From Eumeta japonica (Eukaryota > Arthropoda > Insecta > Lepidoptera > Psychidae), in NCBI GenBank assembly GCA_005406025.1, contig BGZK01000004.1, positions 1,643,559 through 1,707,558 on the forward strand: DNA of 64,000 nt, written 5' to 3'. A model generated the notes under the pieces. That model was not told where the DNA came from, ran no database searches, and saw only the letters and a list, made by a program, of their open reading frames with translations. The translations under genes were made by a program, and so were the position numbers. Shown here piece by piece: positions 57,801-64,000 of this stretch (its first letter is position 1; each line of letters begins with the position of its first letter).

Positions 57801-58653
57801 TCACGACATATAACTATCTTTTATGTGTAAGCCATTATCGCCAAAATAGTGAACCATAAATGCAATAATAATAGATAATTTATTTCTAATGCACATTTTA
57901 GTAACAAATTGATCCTTATATCAAAATATATAATTTTATCGCATCTGGTGTTTAAAGAGTAGATAAACTTTGTCTTTTACACTCCATCATTTGGACAAAT
58001 ATTTGTTATGAATGACAAGCGAGTGCGCGATATTACAGTGCGGTCCGGCAGCAGGGTCAGACCATAAAGGTAGCAGGCATACATTTGAGCACGCAATGTT
58101 TTCCCACAGCCAGCTCTATGTGACTTGCTCACGCGTTTCTTAATCGCAAAATCTGCATGTTTATACAGACCAAAATAAATCGTTTAACATAGTTTATAGG
58201 GGTATATTGCAGTAGCCACCTATAACTTTGCACTACCATCAATCATATATACTTCCGTACCTATCCATCCTTACAAACTATAGCATTTATAATACCTATA
58301 ATACATATTAGCGAGTTCATCTTATAAAATACTTAGTTCCAATTTAAATACATTACACAATATAACTGTTCGAACACTTATAACTGGAGAATAGCTGGAC
58401 CGATTTTCATTTTAATTAATAGTGATGAAATGTACAAATCAGTAGGTATGAATTATGTTTAACTTCCAACAATTTTAAGTTGTCGCTTTATATTGCTTTA
58501 AAAAACATCAACCATGTAAACGAAATAGCTACGAATATATGGGGCTGTGGTTATATCACAATATGTATAAATTGGCCCTATAAAAAAATTTCCATATGAC
58601 AAGATGAAAGAATACATTTTATGCCTACGCGGGCGGAGCCACGGAGACAAAAG

Positions 58654-58703
<50 letters not shown>

Positions 58704-60496
58704 TAAAAATGGTTATTTCGACATCAAAATCGTGGTAATGGACCAAGATCGGTTTCCAAGATTAGAACCGGAACAGGCATGGAGAACAGGACCGCGGTCG
58801 GGATCTGAATGGACAGCGAGGTAGCCGATATGAAAAGTGAAATAATCCATTCTACTTATGTCCCGCGAGCAAGCTGCGGGTACCCTTGCTTCTTAAAAAA
58901 ATCATTGCTATTTTTTTATCGTTTCAAATACATATCGTCCAGCAAAGTGGGTGAAGGAATGCTTAGTTTATTACGTATGAGAAATGCAATATCGTCTTCC
59001 GTTATTGTCGATCGGATAACCTTTAATCGATTTTCTAATTTACCTATTGGTGAATTGGAAAATTCAGGTTTCCGTGACGCCCTCGACATCCGTCACTAGA
59101 TCAGCTATAGAGATAAGACGAGAGCAGGATGGCTTTTTAGATATTCTTAAATATCTATATACTTCCTCTTTTCAGTCCGGGTCCAAGGCGCCGTCGGCCG
59201 TGCTCCGGCACGTCGTCGTGCTCAGCATCAGCAGGAGCAAATGCAACGAGCTGTACCGGCTGTACCCGGCCCAGGCGGACCCCATCACCGACAACATGTT
59301 TTGTGGTGGCATTTTGGACGGCGGAGGTGTTGACGCTCGAAACTGAAAAATCACTAAGACTTAGATCCTAACTTTAGACCTAACCTTTGGGAGATAATAT
59401 TCTTATTCGGCTCAAATCACAACTTATATTCGTTAATCGTTATTCTCTTTATAATGCAACCAATCTACCAACGTTCGCATACTTTACATACTGTATTTAA
59501 CTTTACCTGCATAGAACAGTTGAACCTCGATAAGTTAAAGTCCAAGGTAAACACAAAATATTTTAAGTTATAGAGGTTTAAATTATCAAGGGTCTATGTT
59601 AGGGATAGGTTAATATAGAGGTAGGTATGTACATGTATGTACCCTTGTTCCACCCTTTATCAGCGTACGTGAGTGTTGTTAGTTTTCTTTTGAACTCATT
59701 TTAATCCAGTTTATCACACAGTAAGTAAAGCGATGTTTCAGGACAATGATCAAAACTTATGATCCAAGGCTTACTTATGTCTTAAGGCTAACCGCCGCAA
59801 CGCTTTAAAGAATTTCGAAGAAGCAAACAATAGGTGACATGTATTGTTTACGTTAACAATTTAACTAGTGAACACGTGCAAGCAATAAATACCGAAACCT
59901 TTGTTTTGCACACTCTTTCAAAATGACATTGACAAAACAATTTTATGTTATAGAGGTTGTGGAAACATTTCTTTAAGTTACTGAGGGCCAGTACAGAGAT
60001 TACTAATTTAAGTTATAGAGGTTTTAAAGGTACCGAGGTTTGAGTTATCAAGGTTCTACTGTATACCTTTATATTTTTGCAATCGCTGATATATATTGGT
60101 TTGTAATGATGACATGTCAGCTGCTACACTTCTCAGATGATTACATTAGAACTTAGGCATGCGCAGACCGTCGGCTACTGAAAAAACAGCTGTTGGTTAG
60201 AATAGAATAGAAAGAAAGAATGTTGATTCTGCTGTATGTTCCTGTATCGTACATAAAGTCTTCCTAATTTAATGAGTAAACATTAACAACGAAATTTGTA
60301 GTATAGAACGGTCATTCACGTCTTATGAGGCAGGCAAAGGCGTGCCAGAGCGACTCCGGCGGGCCGGTGTTGTACGCGGCGTGGTGGTGGGGGTGACCTC
60401 ATGGGGCGCAGGCTGCGCCGACGCACACCATCCCGGCGTCAGCGCCAGGTTTCTACATACACTGACTGGATACAGAAAGTAGTAGCTTCTTATTGA
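45762..60496 (+). CDS. Secreted chymotrypsin-fold (S1) serine protease, five exons
   Basis: Exons 45762-45804, 47047-47242, 55848-56118, 59176-59326 and 60334-60496 join in matching phases (1, 2, 0, 1). Domains in order: signal peptide MCLIWFLSVVPAIQG; short propeptide ending at the activation site R|ITGG; CGGSLIT and LTAAHC with the catalytic His; DNDVAVLRL with the catalytic Asp; DNMFCGG; and CQSDSGGP with the catalytic Ser; then the TSWGAGCA motif and an S-TYTDWIQKVVASY tail. The protein is about 240-250 residues, typical for a digestive or haemolymph S1 protease. The usual GDSGGP is SDSGGP, and ITGG replaces the common IVGG. Residue 189, which sets specificity, cannot be read because an indel falls there. 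Intron 2 is swollen by a 7.4-kb transposon. Confidence 0.9.
46215..46985 (+). mobile_element. Lepidopteran repeat bounded by AGGGTTCC / GGAACCCT, carrying a LINE 3' fragment
   Basis: Starts TTTTTAGGGTTCCCTATC (46215 on) and ends AAGTTTGTATGGAACCCT (to about 46978). Internal phrases such as TGTTGTCCGTCTGTCC-like, GGAACGCGTAGAGGTATCGA and AAATACTTAGGTCT belong to a repeat family common in lepidopteran genomes. At about 46560-46700 it contains an RTE-like 3' tail (translation LMNVSKAREKCKNSAM, then TGCCTACCCTTC). It lies in the first protease intron. Confidence 0.7.
47047..47242 (+). CDS. Serine protease exon 2 (activation site and catalytic His)
   Basis: Encodes GSTSKVTIVTPP...SFRITGGSETTIERYPFMAQ, then FYCGGSLITTEHVLTAAHCI. 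The cleavage point for activation would be after the Arg of FRITGG. Acceptor CCTCAG, donor CGAG|GTGAGG, phase 2. Clean and G/C-rich. Confidence 0.94.
47243..47778. other. Protease intron 2, left part, with a short hairpin
   Basis: Moderately G/C-rich intron with no recognised coding content. GTCGTGTCTA (47600-47609) and TAGACACGAC (47615-47624) form a perfect 10-bp hairpin with a 5-nt loop. Confidence 0.5.
47928..48105. repeat. Two diverged ~90-bp subterminal repeats of the 7.4-kb transposon
   Basis: Both units contain ATAATACACTTATAGTT, GCTCCCGCGA and TTAATAGAACCAG-like blocks. The CTTATAG/CTATAAG word is also frequent near the right end (54690-55030). Such subterminal motifs are typical transposase-binding sites; that role is inferred. 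Confidence 0.7.
48960..49080 (+). promoter_or_regulatory. CpG-dense promoter-like patch inside the 7.4-kb transposon
   Basis: CCGCGCGCGG, GGCGCGGCGCTCGCTCGCAC and GCCGCGTGCGTG sit in otherwise A/T-rich DNA, followed by TTGTTCAGTAAACT (a TCAGT initiator-like word). The position just upstream of the DUF4806 frame suggests the element's own promoter. Inference only. Confidence 0.35.
49423..49542. repeat. 120-bp imperfect palindrome nested in the transposon
   Basis: Left arm AGCATTGCGAAATTGTTTAA through CAATAAGGACG (49423-49470) and right arm CGACCTTATTGCATGG through CAATTCGCAATGCT (49495-49542), roughly 85% complementary. The 24-nt loop itself holds a partial repeat (ATGGGCATAAGGAC). It resembles a small MITE. 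Confidence 0.75.
49650..50920 (+). pseudogene. DUF4806-type protein gene, broken
   Basis: Pieces in changing frames: an N-terminal ELRLTAVPDLWCTINYFWPK block; a middle MSDNQTLKLTKEI region (49873-50163); and a C-terminal FEKKLSNRTFKENMLMKFVG, LVDSLFERNFLKQCTWTGFS and FKAFTRTISLFFDII block (50570-50920) matching the DUF4806 domain pattern (F---L, C-WTG--, K-F). Stop codons and shifts separate the parts, so no full protein is made unless exons are spliced in a way I cannot see. DUF4806 proteins are often found with insect DNA transposons; the function is unknown. Confidence 0.7.
51190..52380. other. Transposon centre, nothing recognised
   Basis: Between the two convergent genes. A short open frame at 51424-51627 has no recognised similarity. 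The sequence is otherwise A/T-rich with several AATAAA signals suitable for 3' ends. Confidence 0.45.
52400..54510 (-). pseudogene. Transposase relic of the 7.4-kb element
   Basis: Minus strand from about 54505: MDENKWKRFKK, an acidic region (SDDDEEYICDDSDSVQEDES), LSEWAVEHNVPHVALNSLLK and ILPNDARTLLQTNKTNVDII, then INIDGLQVFKSS and FWPILCSVSE. Next is LNIDMIEDFPVSDSLHLIDL then MKRLLIGW (53347-53165), and finally YIHFMHLFCAITIC (53058-52858). This order matches a transposase-like protein family in insect genomes with SLLKIL...LPNDARTLL, INIDGLP and the DMIEDF-DSLHL-D-GVMK block. Frameshifts throughout. Confidence 0.7.
55157..55847. other. Protease intron 2, right part, nothing recognised
   Basis: Between the transposon and exon 3. 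An open frame runs into exon 3 from 55735 but the acceptor TTTCACAG at 55847 and the phase fit show that the part before 55848 is intronic. Confidence 0.55.
55848..56118 (+). CDS. Serine protease exon 3 (catalytic Asp)
   Basis: Encodes CVVVGSSYITDAAGGQMRRV, KVWSHPRYNSPTHHDNDVAV and LRLKRPVMLNNRTRSAPLPP, ending LTLLGWGVLY. DNDVAVL holds the catalytic Asp. Strongly G/C-rich compared with the flanks. Phase 2 in, phase 0 out (TATAC|GTGAGT). Clean. Confidence 0.95.
56165..56240. repeat. Short lepidopteran repeat end
   Basis: Contains ACTAGCTGGCCCGGCAGTCG and GTTGTTCCGCC, a variant of the common 'GCTGGCCCGGCAAACGTTGT' repeat end. Flanked by TATTATAATATA. Confidence 0.5.
56258..56640. repeat. Degenerate short-period satellite (CTCGATTTCGATTCCGATC-like)
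   Basis: About 380 bp in which words of the form TCTCG-TTTCG-TTCCG-TC recur with drift (CAATCGCGGTCTCGCTTTCG; CTCGATTTGGATCCAAGTCC; GTCTCGTTTTCAATTTCGG). A related word set occurs near 9950-10020. Open frames here come from the low-complexity repeat. Confidence 0.75.
56641..57486. other. Protease intron 3, nothing recognised
   Basis: A/T-rich with a small CA-rich run (CTCGCACACACGCACGCACA) near 57270. No element or gene. Confidence 0.5.
57477..58705 (+). mobile_element. Lepidopteran interspersed repeat flanked by (TA)n tracts
   Basis: Opens CTTACTAATATTATAAAGGC then GAAAGTTTGTTTTGGATG and TCACACAAAAACTACTGAAT with GGATTT, the well known 5' part of a common lepidopteran repeat. It closes CCTACGCGGGCGGAGCCACG followed by GAGACAAAAGCTAATATA at about 58622-58660, the matching 3' part. 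(TA)n tracts border both ends (57477-57492 and 58657-58700). No surviving ORF. Class unresolved (a Helitron or non-autonomous LINE are both possible). Confidence 0.75.
59176..59326 (+). CDS. Serine protease exon 4
   Basis: Encodes SGSKAPSAVLRHVVVLSISR and ITDNMFCGGILDGGG, the segment between the two beta barrels ending in the conserved N-FC-G motif. Acceptor CTTTTCAG, donor GGAG|GTGTTG, phase 1. Clean and G/C-rich. Confidence 0.93.
59327..60333. other. Protease intron 4, nothing recognised
   Basis: Contains several loosely repeated phrases of the type AGTTATAGAGGTTTAAA (about 59572-59590, 59945-59960, 60013-60030) and ATCAAGG-TCTA. They look like remnants of one degenerate inverted or tandem element. 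No coding content. Confidence 0.45.
60334..60496 (+). CDS. Serine protease exon 5 (catalytic Ser), with indels
   Basis: Acceptor GAGGCAG. Reads CQSDSGGPVLY, then after a shift GVVVGVTSWGAGCADAHHPG with VSAR, then after another STYTDWIQKVVASY and TGA (60494-60496). Breaks are at AAAGGCGTGC (which hides residue 189), TACGCGGCGTGG and AGGTTTCTAC. The family pattern otherwise holds, and AATAAA follows at 60518. Confidence 0.88.
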
Positions 60497-60517
60497 TTTT
60501 GTTTAGAAAACAATATT

Positions 60518-60523
60518 AATAAA
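60518..60523 (+). terminator. Poly(A) signal of the serine protease gene
   Basis: AATAAA 22 bases after the TGA, consistent with the compact 3' UTRs of insect proteases. Confidence 0.55.
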
Positions 60524-60599
60524 GCACATATACTGATAAGTGTGTGATAGATTGGATAAGTACTTAAGTAAGTGGAAGAAAGGCAAATGTGTGTTTATG

Positions 60600-60662
60600 T
60601 GTGAGTGCGTGAGTAAGTGCTTGCATGTGTGTGTGCGTGTGTGTATATATATATATATATAT
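60600..60662. repeat. (TG)n/(TA)n microsatellite
   Basis: GTGAGTGCGTGAGTAAGTGC passes into GTGTGTGTGCGTGTGTGTATATATATATATATATA. Simple repeat downstream of the protease gene. Confidence 0.85.
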
Positions 60663-61176
60663 AAGCAATAATGCAAAATAAGAAGCTGAAAAGGCAATAA
60701 AAATAACAGGTTATTGTTTTTTAATATTATCTCATTCTATTAAGAAAAGAGCGCATGTTTCTTTATCAGCTAGATAAAGATTATAACAATACTCTAATGA
60801 TAATGTTTAAAAAATAGGATTTGTTCGATTCAGGGTCGAATGCTTTTTCCAAGACCTCGATCTCCCGGAGATGGTCTGACAATCGTCGTAGAAGTCTGAA
60901 TTTTTCGAAAGATTGTTCAAAGCACAAAATCACTTTCGCGACTTAATGTAGCGTTTTAGGTTTGAAATCGAGAATGGAACAAACATTAGGGACAATCTTC
61001 TAATATCTATGAACACAAGAAACTGTATCGTGTATCGGTGTACACGTGTAAAGTGAAACTTCTTTAGGTTATGTAGAACTTTTATATTTGAGCAATGTTG
61101 ATGTTTGAGCGGTGTACATATTTTTTTTGCGTTTAAAGAAACGCTATTTTAATTGATAGACAAATATGTACAGTAT
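60663..61176. other. Spacer, nothing recognised
   Basis: About 500 bp between the protease gene and the terminal hAT-type element. No ORF or repeat I can name. Confidence 0.5.
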
Positions 61177-63990
61177 TAGTGATGTAACGAATATCAATTT
61201 TAGGCATTCGCGAATGCGATACGGATGCGAATATTCACTTTTGAATTTGGCGCCATTTGTCTATGGCTTCATTTTGACAGCTTACTCGGCGCGCGGTCCA
61301 CGCACAGACATTTGTTATCGTTTGTTTTCCGAGCATTGTCGAGCCAATCCGAACAAGGCCGATTGATGTTGTGTTTACTTTACGAAAGATCGTTAACAGA
61401 AATAAGAAGAATTTGAGGTTAGAGTGAGTTTAATGATTTTTTAAGATGAGTAAATCAGTTTCTAGTGAAATTTGGACCTATTTTACGCTTTGCGATGCTG
61501 AACGAGCTAGATGCAAGATCTGAATATTCTCGAAAAGGAAGAACTACAACTGCTATGAATTAGAAAAATGCGAAAAAGGAAAAAAGGATGCATTAAGTAG
61601 AATTGCAACATCTTCCCAGAAAAGTGTTAAATCAGAGGTTAAACAGATGTCGTTTCAAGAGTGTGTCGATAAAACGAAACAGTGGGATAATAAATCTGTG
61701 AAGTCCTTGGCAGTTGATAAATCAATAAGTGAGATGATTGCATTGGAAGACCTTCCGTTTAGTTTCGTCGAAAGTTCTGGCTTCGTAAGACTTGTGAAAC
61801 ATTTGTGTCCGTCCTATAACTTAAAGTCTCGACAGTATTTTACTTCTTTTATCTGCGATGAATTATATGACAAAGTAAGCCAAAAATTTGAATTGCTGAA
61901 AGCCTTTGAAAAATGTCATTTACTAGTGATATTTGGTCTGATTCTTGTTCTGGGTCTCGCTTTGAGTTTGACATGTCATGGGATAACTGAAGATTTTGAA
62001 AGAAAAATGATAGTGTTGAAGGCAAGCGTATTTAATGAGAGAGCATACCGGAGAAAATATTGCTTGTAAACTTGAAGGCTTATTGTCGTCATGGGAAATA
62101 CCTAAAAAAAGTGAAATGTTTAGTTCGGGATGCAGGCTCAAACATGAAAAAGGCGTTACTTTATTAAACATTGAACATATCGACTGTGCTTCACATAAAA
62201 TTCAGAACTGAAAGCTCAAGAAACTGTTGTGATTGCTATAACAAAATGCAAAAGATGGCAACACATTTTCATCATTCAAATACTGCTCAAGATGAGCTTA
62301 CTATAGAAGAGACTTAATCAAACCAAGATTTTACAAGAGTGTACGACCAGATGGAACAGCACCTTTATATGCTGAGCGTATTTTGCAAGTCAAAGAGTCT
62401 TTGTGTCTATATGCGTCCACAAATAATAAAATTCCCAACTGACTTCTGAAGAGTGGATGCTTATTGACAAAGTTATCATTTATTAAGACCATTTGAAGAA
62501 GTGACCAAAGAATTAAGTGCGCAGATGTTTCTGTATCATCATTAATTCCATTAATCGCCACTTTAGAAAGAATTCTTAATGATTTTGATTCAACCGATGA
62601 ATTGATTGGTGACACGACAGCCGTTTTAAAACAGGAGCTCTTTAACAAATTTTCTTTTTTAGAAAATGAAGTGTTGTTTATTACGGCAACCTTCATTGAT
62701 CCAAGATATAAAGTTAATTTTTTAAAAATACCTTGACTAAAGAACGTGTCATACGTCACATTTTGGAGTTGCTTGAAGACAGTCAAGCAGGCGCACCTTC
62801 AAGTTCACGTAGTCCGAATTCTAAATGTGCCAGATTAGATAAAACCGATGATTCCGGAGAAAAGAAACCTTTATCTTTGAAGGACACAATGACTTCACTG
62901 ATGGATACGAGTGACAGTGACATTGAAGACGAAGATGACATTCCTCTTAATTGGATACCAAAATCCTATTCATCTTGTAATTCGAAAATCTATCACGGAA
63001 TATTTAGCGGAAAAACGTGTAACAAATAACGTCGACCCTCTTACATGGTGGAAGGTGAAAAGCAGAGGTACGGGCTACTTTCTCCTATAGCGAGGCAGTG
63101 TTTGGTCACACCACCGACGAGTGTTCCTAGCGAGCGGATGTTTAGTGGTGCTGGGATTATTTATACCCGCATCGCAATAGACTTGAAGGAGAAAAAGCTT
63201 CGAAGCTTTTATTTTTGAAGTACAACATTCCTCTACTAAAGTTTGATTATTAATTTGTTAAAAAATGGTATTAAAAATATTTTAAATGTTATTATTTTGC
63301 TCAAATAAGTTGAATAGTTTAATATTATCTTGTTTGATGTTATTATTTTCAGTTCAATAAAAGAAGATGATCATTTTTTTAGTCAAAATGGAAGTAGATT
63401 TTTGTAAGAACTACAACTACATTAAGAGAAGGATATGTTTGATAATTATTATTCCAAATATGTATGTTAACATACATTTTTGTTTTGTTTTTAATATTCT
63501 TGTTCAAAAATAGAAGATTACTTGAAGTTCAAAATAGTAGACAATTTATGTAAAGACTGATTAAAGTATAAAAAAAATATGTTTTAGTTTGATATAATGT
63601 TAAACATTATATATTTTTGTTACGTAAATTCTAATGAAAAGTTGATTATTTATATTACCAAACCAATACCAAGTATTAAAGTGAAGTCTGATTACAATTA
63701 ATATAATAAAATTAATAATTATAATTGCAAGTCTATGTAAATTAGAAGGTATAAGATTTACATACATATACAACATACATAGAATCACGCCTGTCTCTAA
63801 TATTTGTAATAAATATTATAAGAAATTAGTATTTATTTGTTTAATTTGTTATTTACATCTTATTTTTTTTACTTACATATTCGCAAAATATTCGCATAAA
63901 TTTTGCGAATGCGAAATCTGAATACGAATGTCAAGAAATATGCGAATATTCGCGAATGCGAATGCGATACGAATATTCGTTACATCACTA
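61177..63990 (+). mobile_element. hAT-type (BED/ZBED-like) transposon with intact terminal inverted repeats
   Basis: Left end TAGTGATGTAACGAATATC and right end GAATATTCGTTACATCACTA are inverted repeats of at least 18 bp (2,814 bp apart). Both subterminal zones are packed with GCGAATATTCGCGAATGCGA-type words (61203-61240 and 63880-63980), likely transposase-binding repeats. The interior carries one broken hAT transposase gene in the + direction. I could not find a clean 8-bp target duplication. Confidence 0.88.
61446..63225 (+). pseudogene. hAT/BED-type transposase, multiply broken
   Basis: The start (61446) reads MSKSVSSEIWTYFTLCDAER and A-RCKI, resembling a BED zinc finger in which the paired Cys have been disrupted. 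Then SFQECVDKTKQWDNKSVKSL, EMIALEDLPFSFVESSGFVR and LVKHLCPSYNLKSRQYFTSF follow (61647-61920), the usual region after the BED finger. The end has LTTPPTSVPSERMFS-like and GAGIIYT blocks (63100-63190), the hAT dimerisation domain, with SERMFSGAG conserved. Several frameshifts and stops lie between (for example near 61900, 62040 and 62740). It is non-functional as read. Confidence 0.82.
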
Positions 63991-64000
63991 AAACATATAA

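Noticed and set aside
61169..63998. 8-bp target duplication of the BED-type hAT element
   Set aside because: The flanks TACAGTAT and AAACATAT do not match well enough; the boundary may be a base or two off or the duplication has decayed.
1..64000. CRISPR arrays, operons, riboswitches, tRNA or rRNA genes
   Set aside because: No regular spaced repeats, no bacterial gene organisation and no tRNA-like cloverleaf with A/B boxes noticed; the split genes and repeats are those of an insect nucleus.

Overview
The window looks like AT-rich insect nuclear DNA, most probably from a butterfly or moth. Two split genes with GT-AG introns lie on the + strand. The introns and spacers are filled with debris typical of lepidopteran genomes: RTE/BovB-type LINE 3' ends, short repeats bounded by GGGTTCC / GGAACCC, repeats ending in degenerate 'CCACGCGGACGAAG...GCAAAAGCTAGT'-like tails, hAT, pogo/Tigger and Tc1/mariner-like DNA transposons, and (TA)n tracts. 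I saw no bacterial or viral gene organisation, no CRISPR array and no convincing tRNA or rRNA gene.

Positions 858-39842 (+) hold the C-terminal half (about 1,390 codons, 29 recognised exons) of an inositol 1,4,5-trisphosphate receptor (ITPR), the ER calcium-release channel. The start of the gene lies outside the window. Exons follow the order of the fly and human proteins: regulatory solenoid, RIH-associated domain, six transmembrane segments, the GGGIGD pore loop, the zinc-binding CFIC...H....H linker, and a C-terminal coiled coil ending in a stop at 39840-39842, followed by a poly(A) signal near 40240. Splice phases agree throughout. The first 20 exons are clean. Eight of the last nine carry one or more small, mostly 1-3 base, deletions, with the correct protein readable by changing frame. 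This looks more like a poorly polished long-read consensus than a dead gene, but that is inference.

ITPR introns contain: LINE fragments (1-720 and 1960-2790); a 217-bp tandem duplication (9979-10406); a 2.77-kb hAT transposon with a perfect 8-bp target duplication (15475-18244); a 188-bp hAT MITE with its own perfect 8-bp duplication (19318-19505); a degenerate pogo/Tigger element (about 25865-26770); a noisy 203-bp tandem duplication (27611-28006); and a degenerate Tc1/mariner-like element (about 28200-29560, minus strand). Two exon-like segments do not belong to the usual ITPR protein but fit the flanking splice phases: a 27-nt microexon (11242-11268) and a 41-codon cassette (31224-31346).

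Positions 39843-45761 are mostly featureless AT-rich spacer with dispersed repeats. Positions 45762-60496 (+) encode a secreted chymotrypsin-fold serine protease in five exons: signal peptide, RITGG activation site with the catalytic His, Asp exon, a linker exon, and the Ser exon, which carries small indels. A 7.4-kb transposon with two convergent decayed ORFs (a DUF4806-type protein and a putative EnSpm/CACTA-like transposase) sits in its second intron (47779-55156). The window ends with a 2.8-kb hAT/BED-type element (61177-63990) whose terminal repeats are intact but whose transposase is broken.
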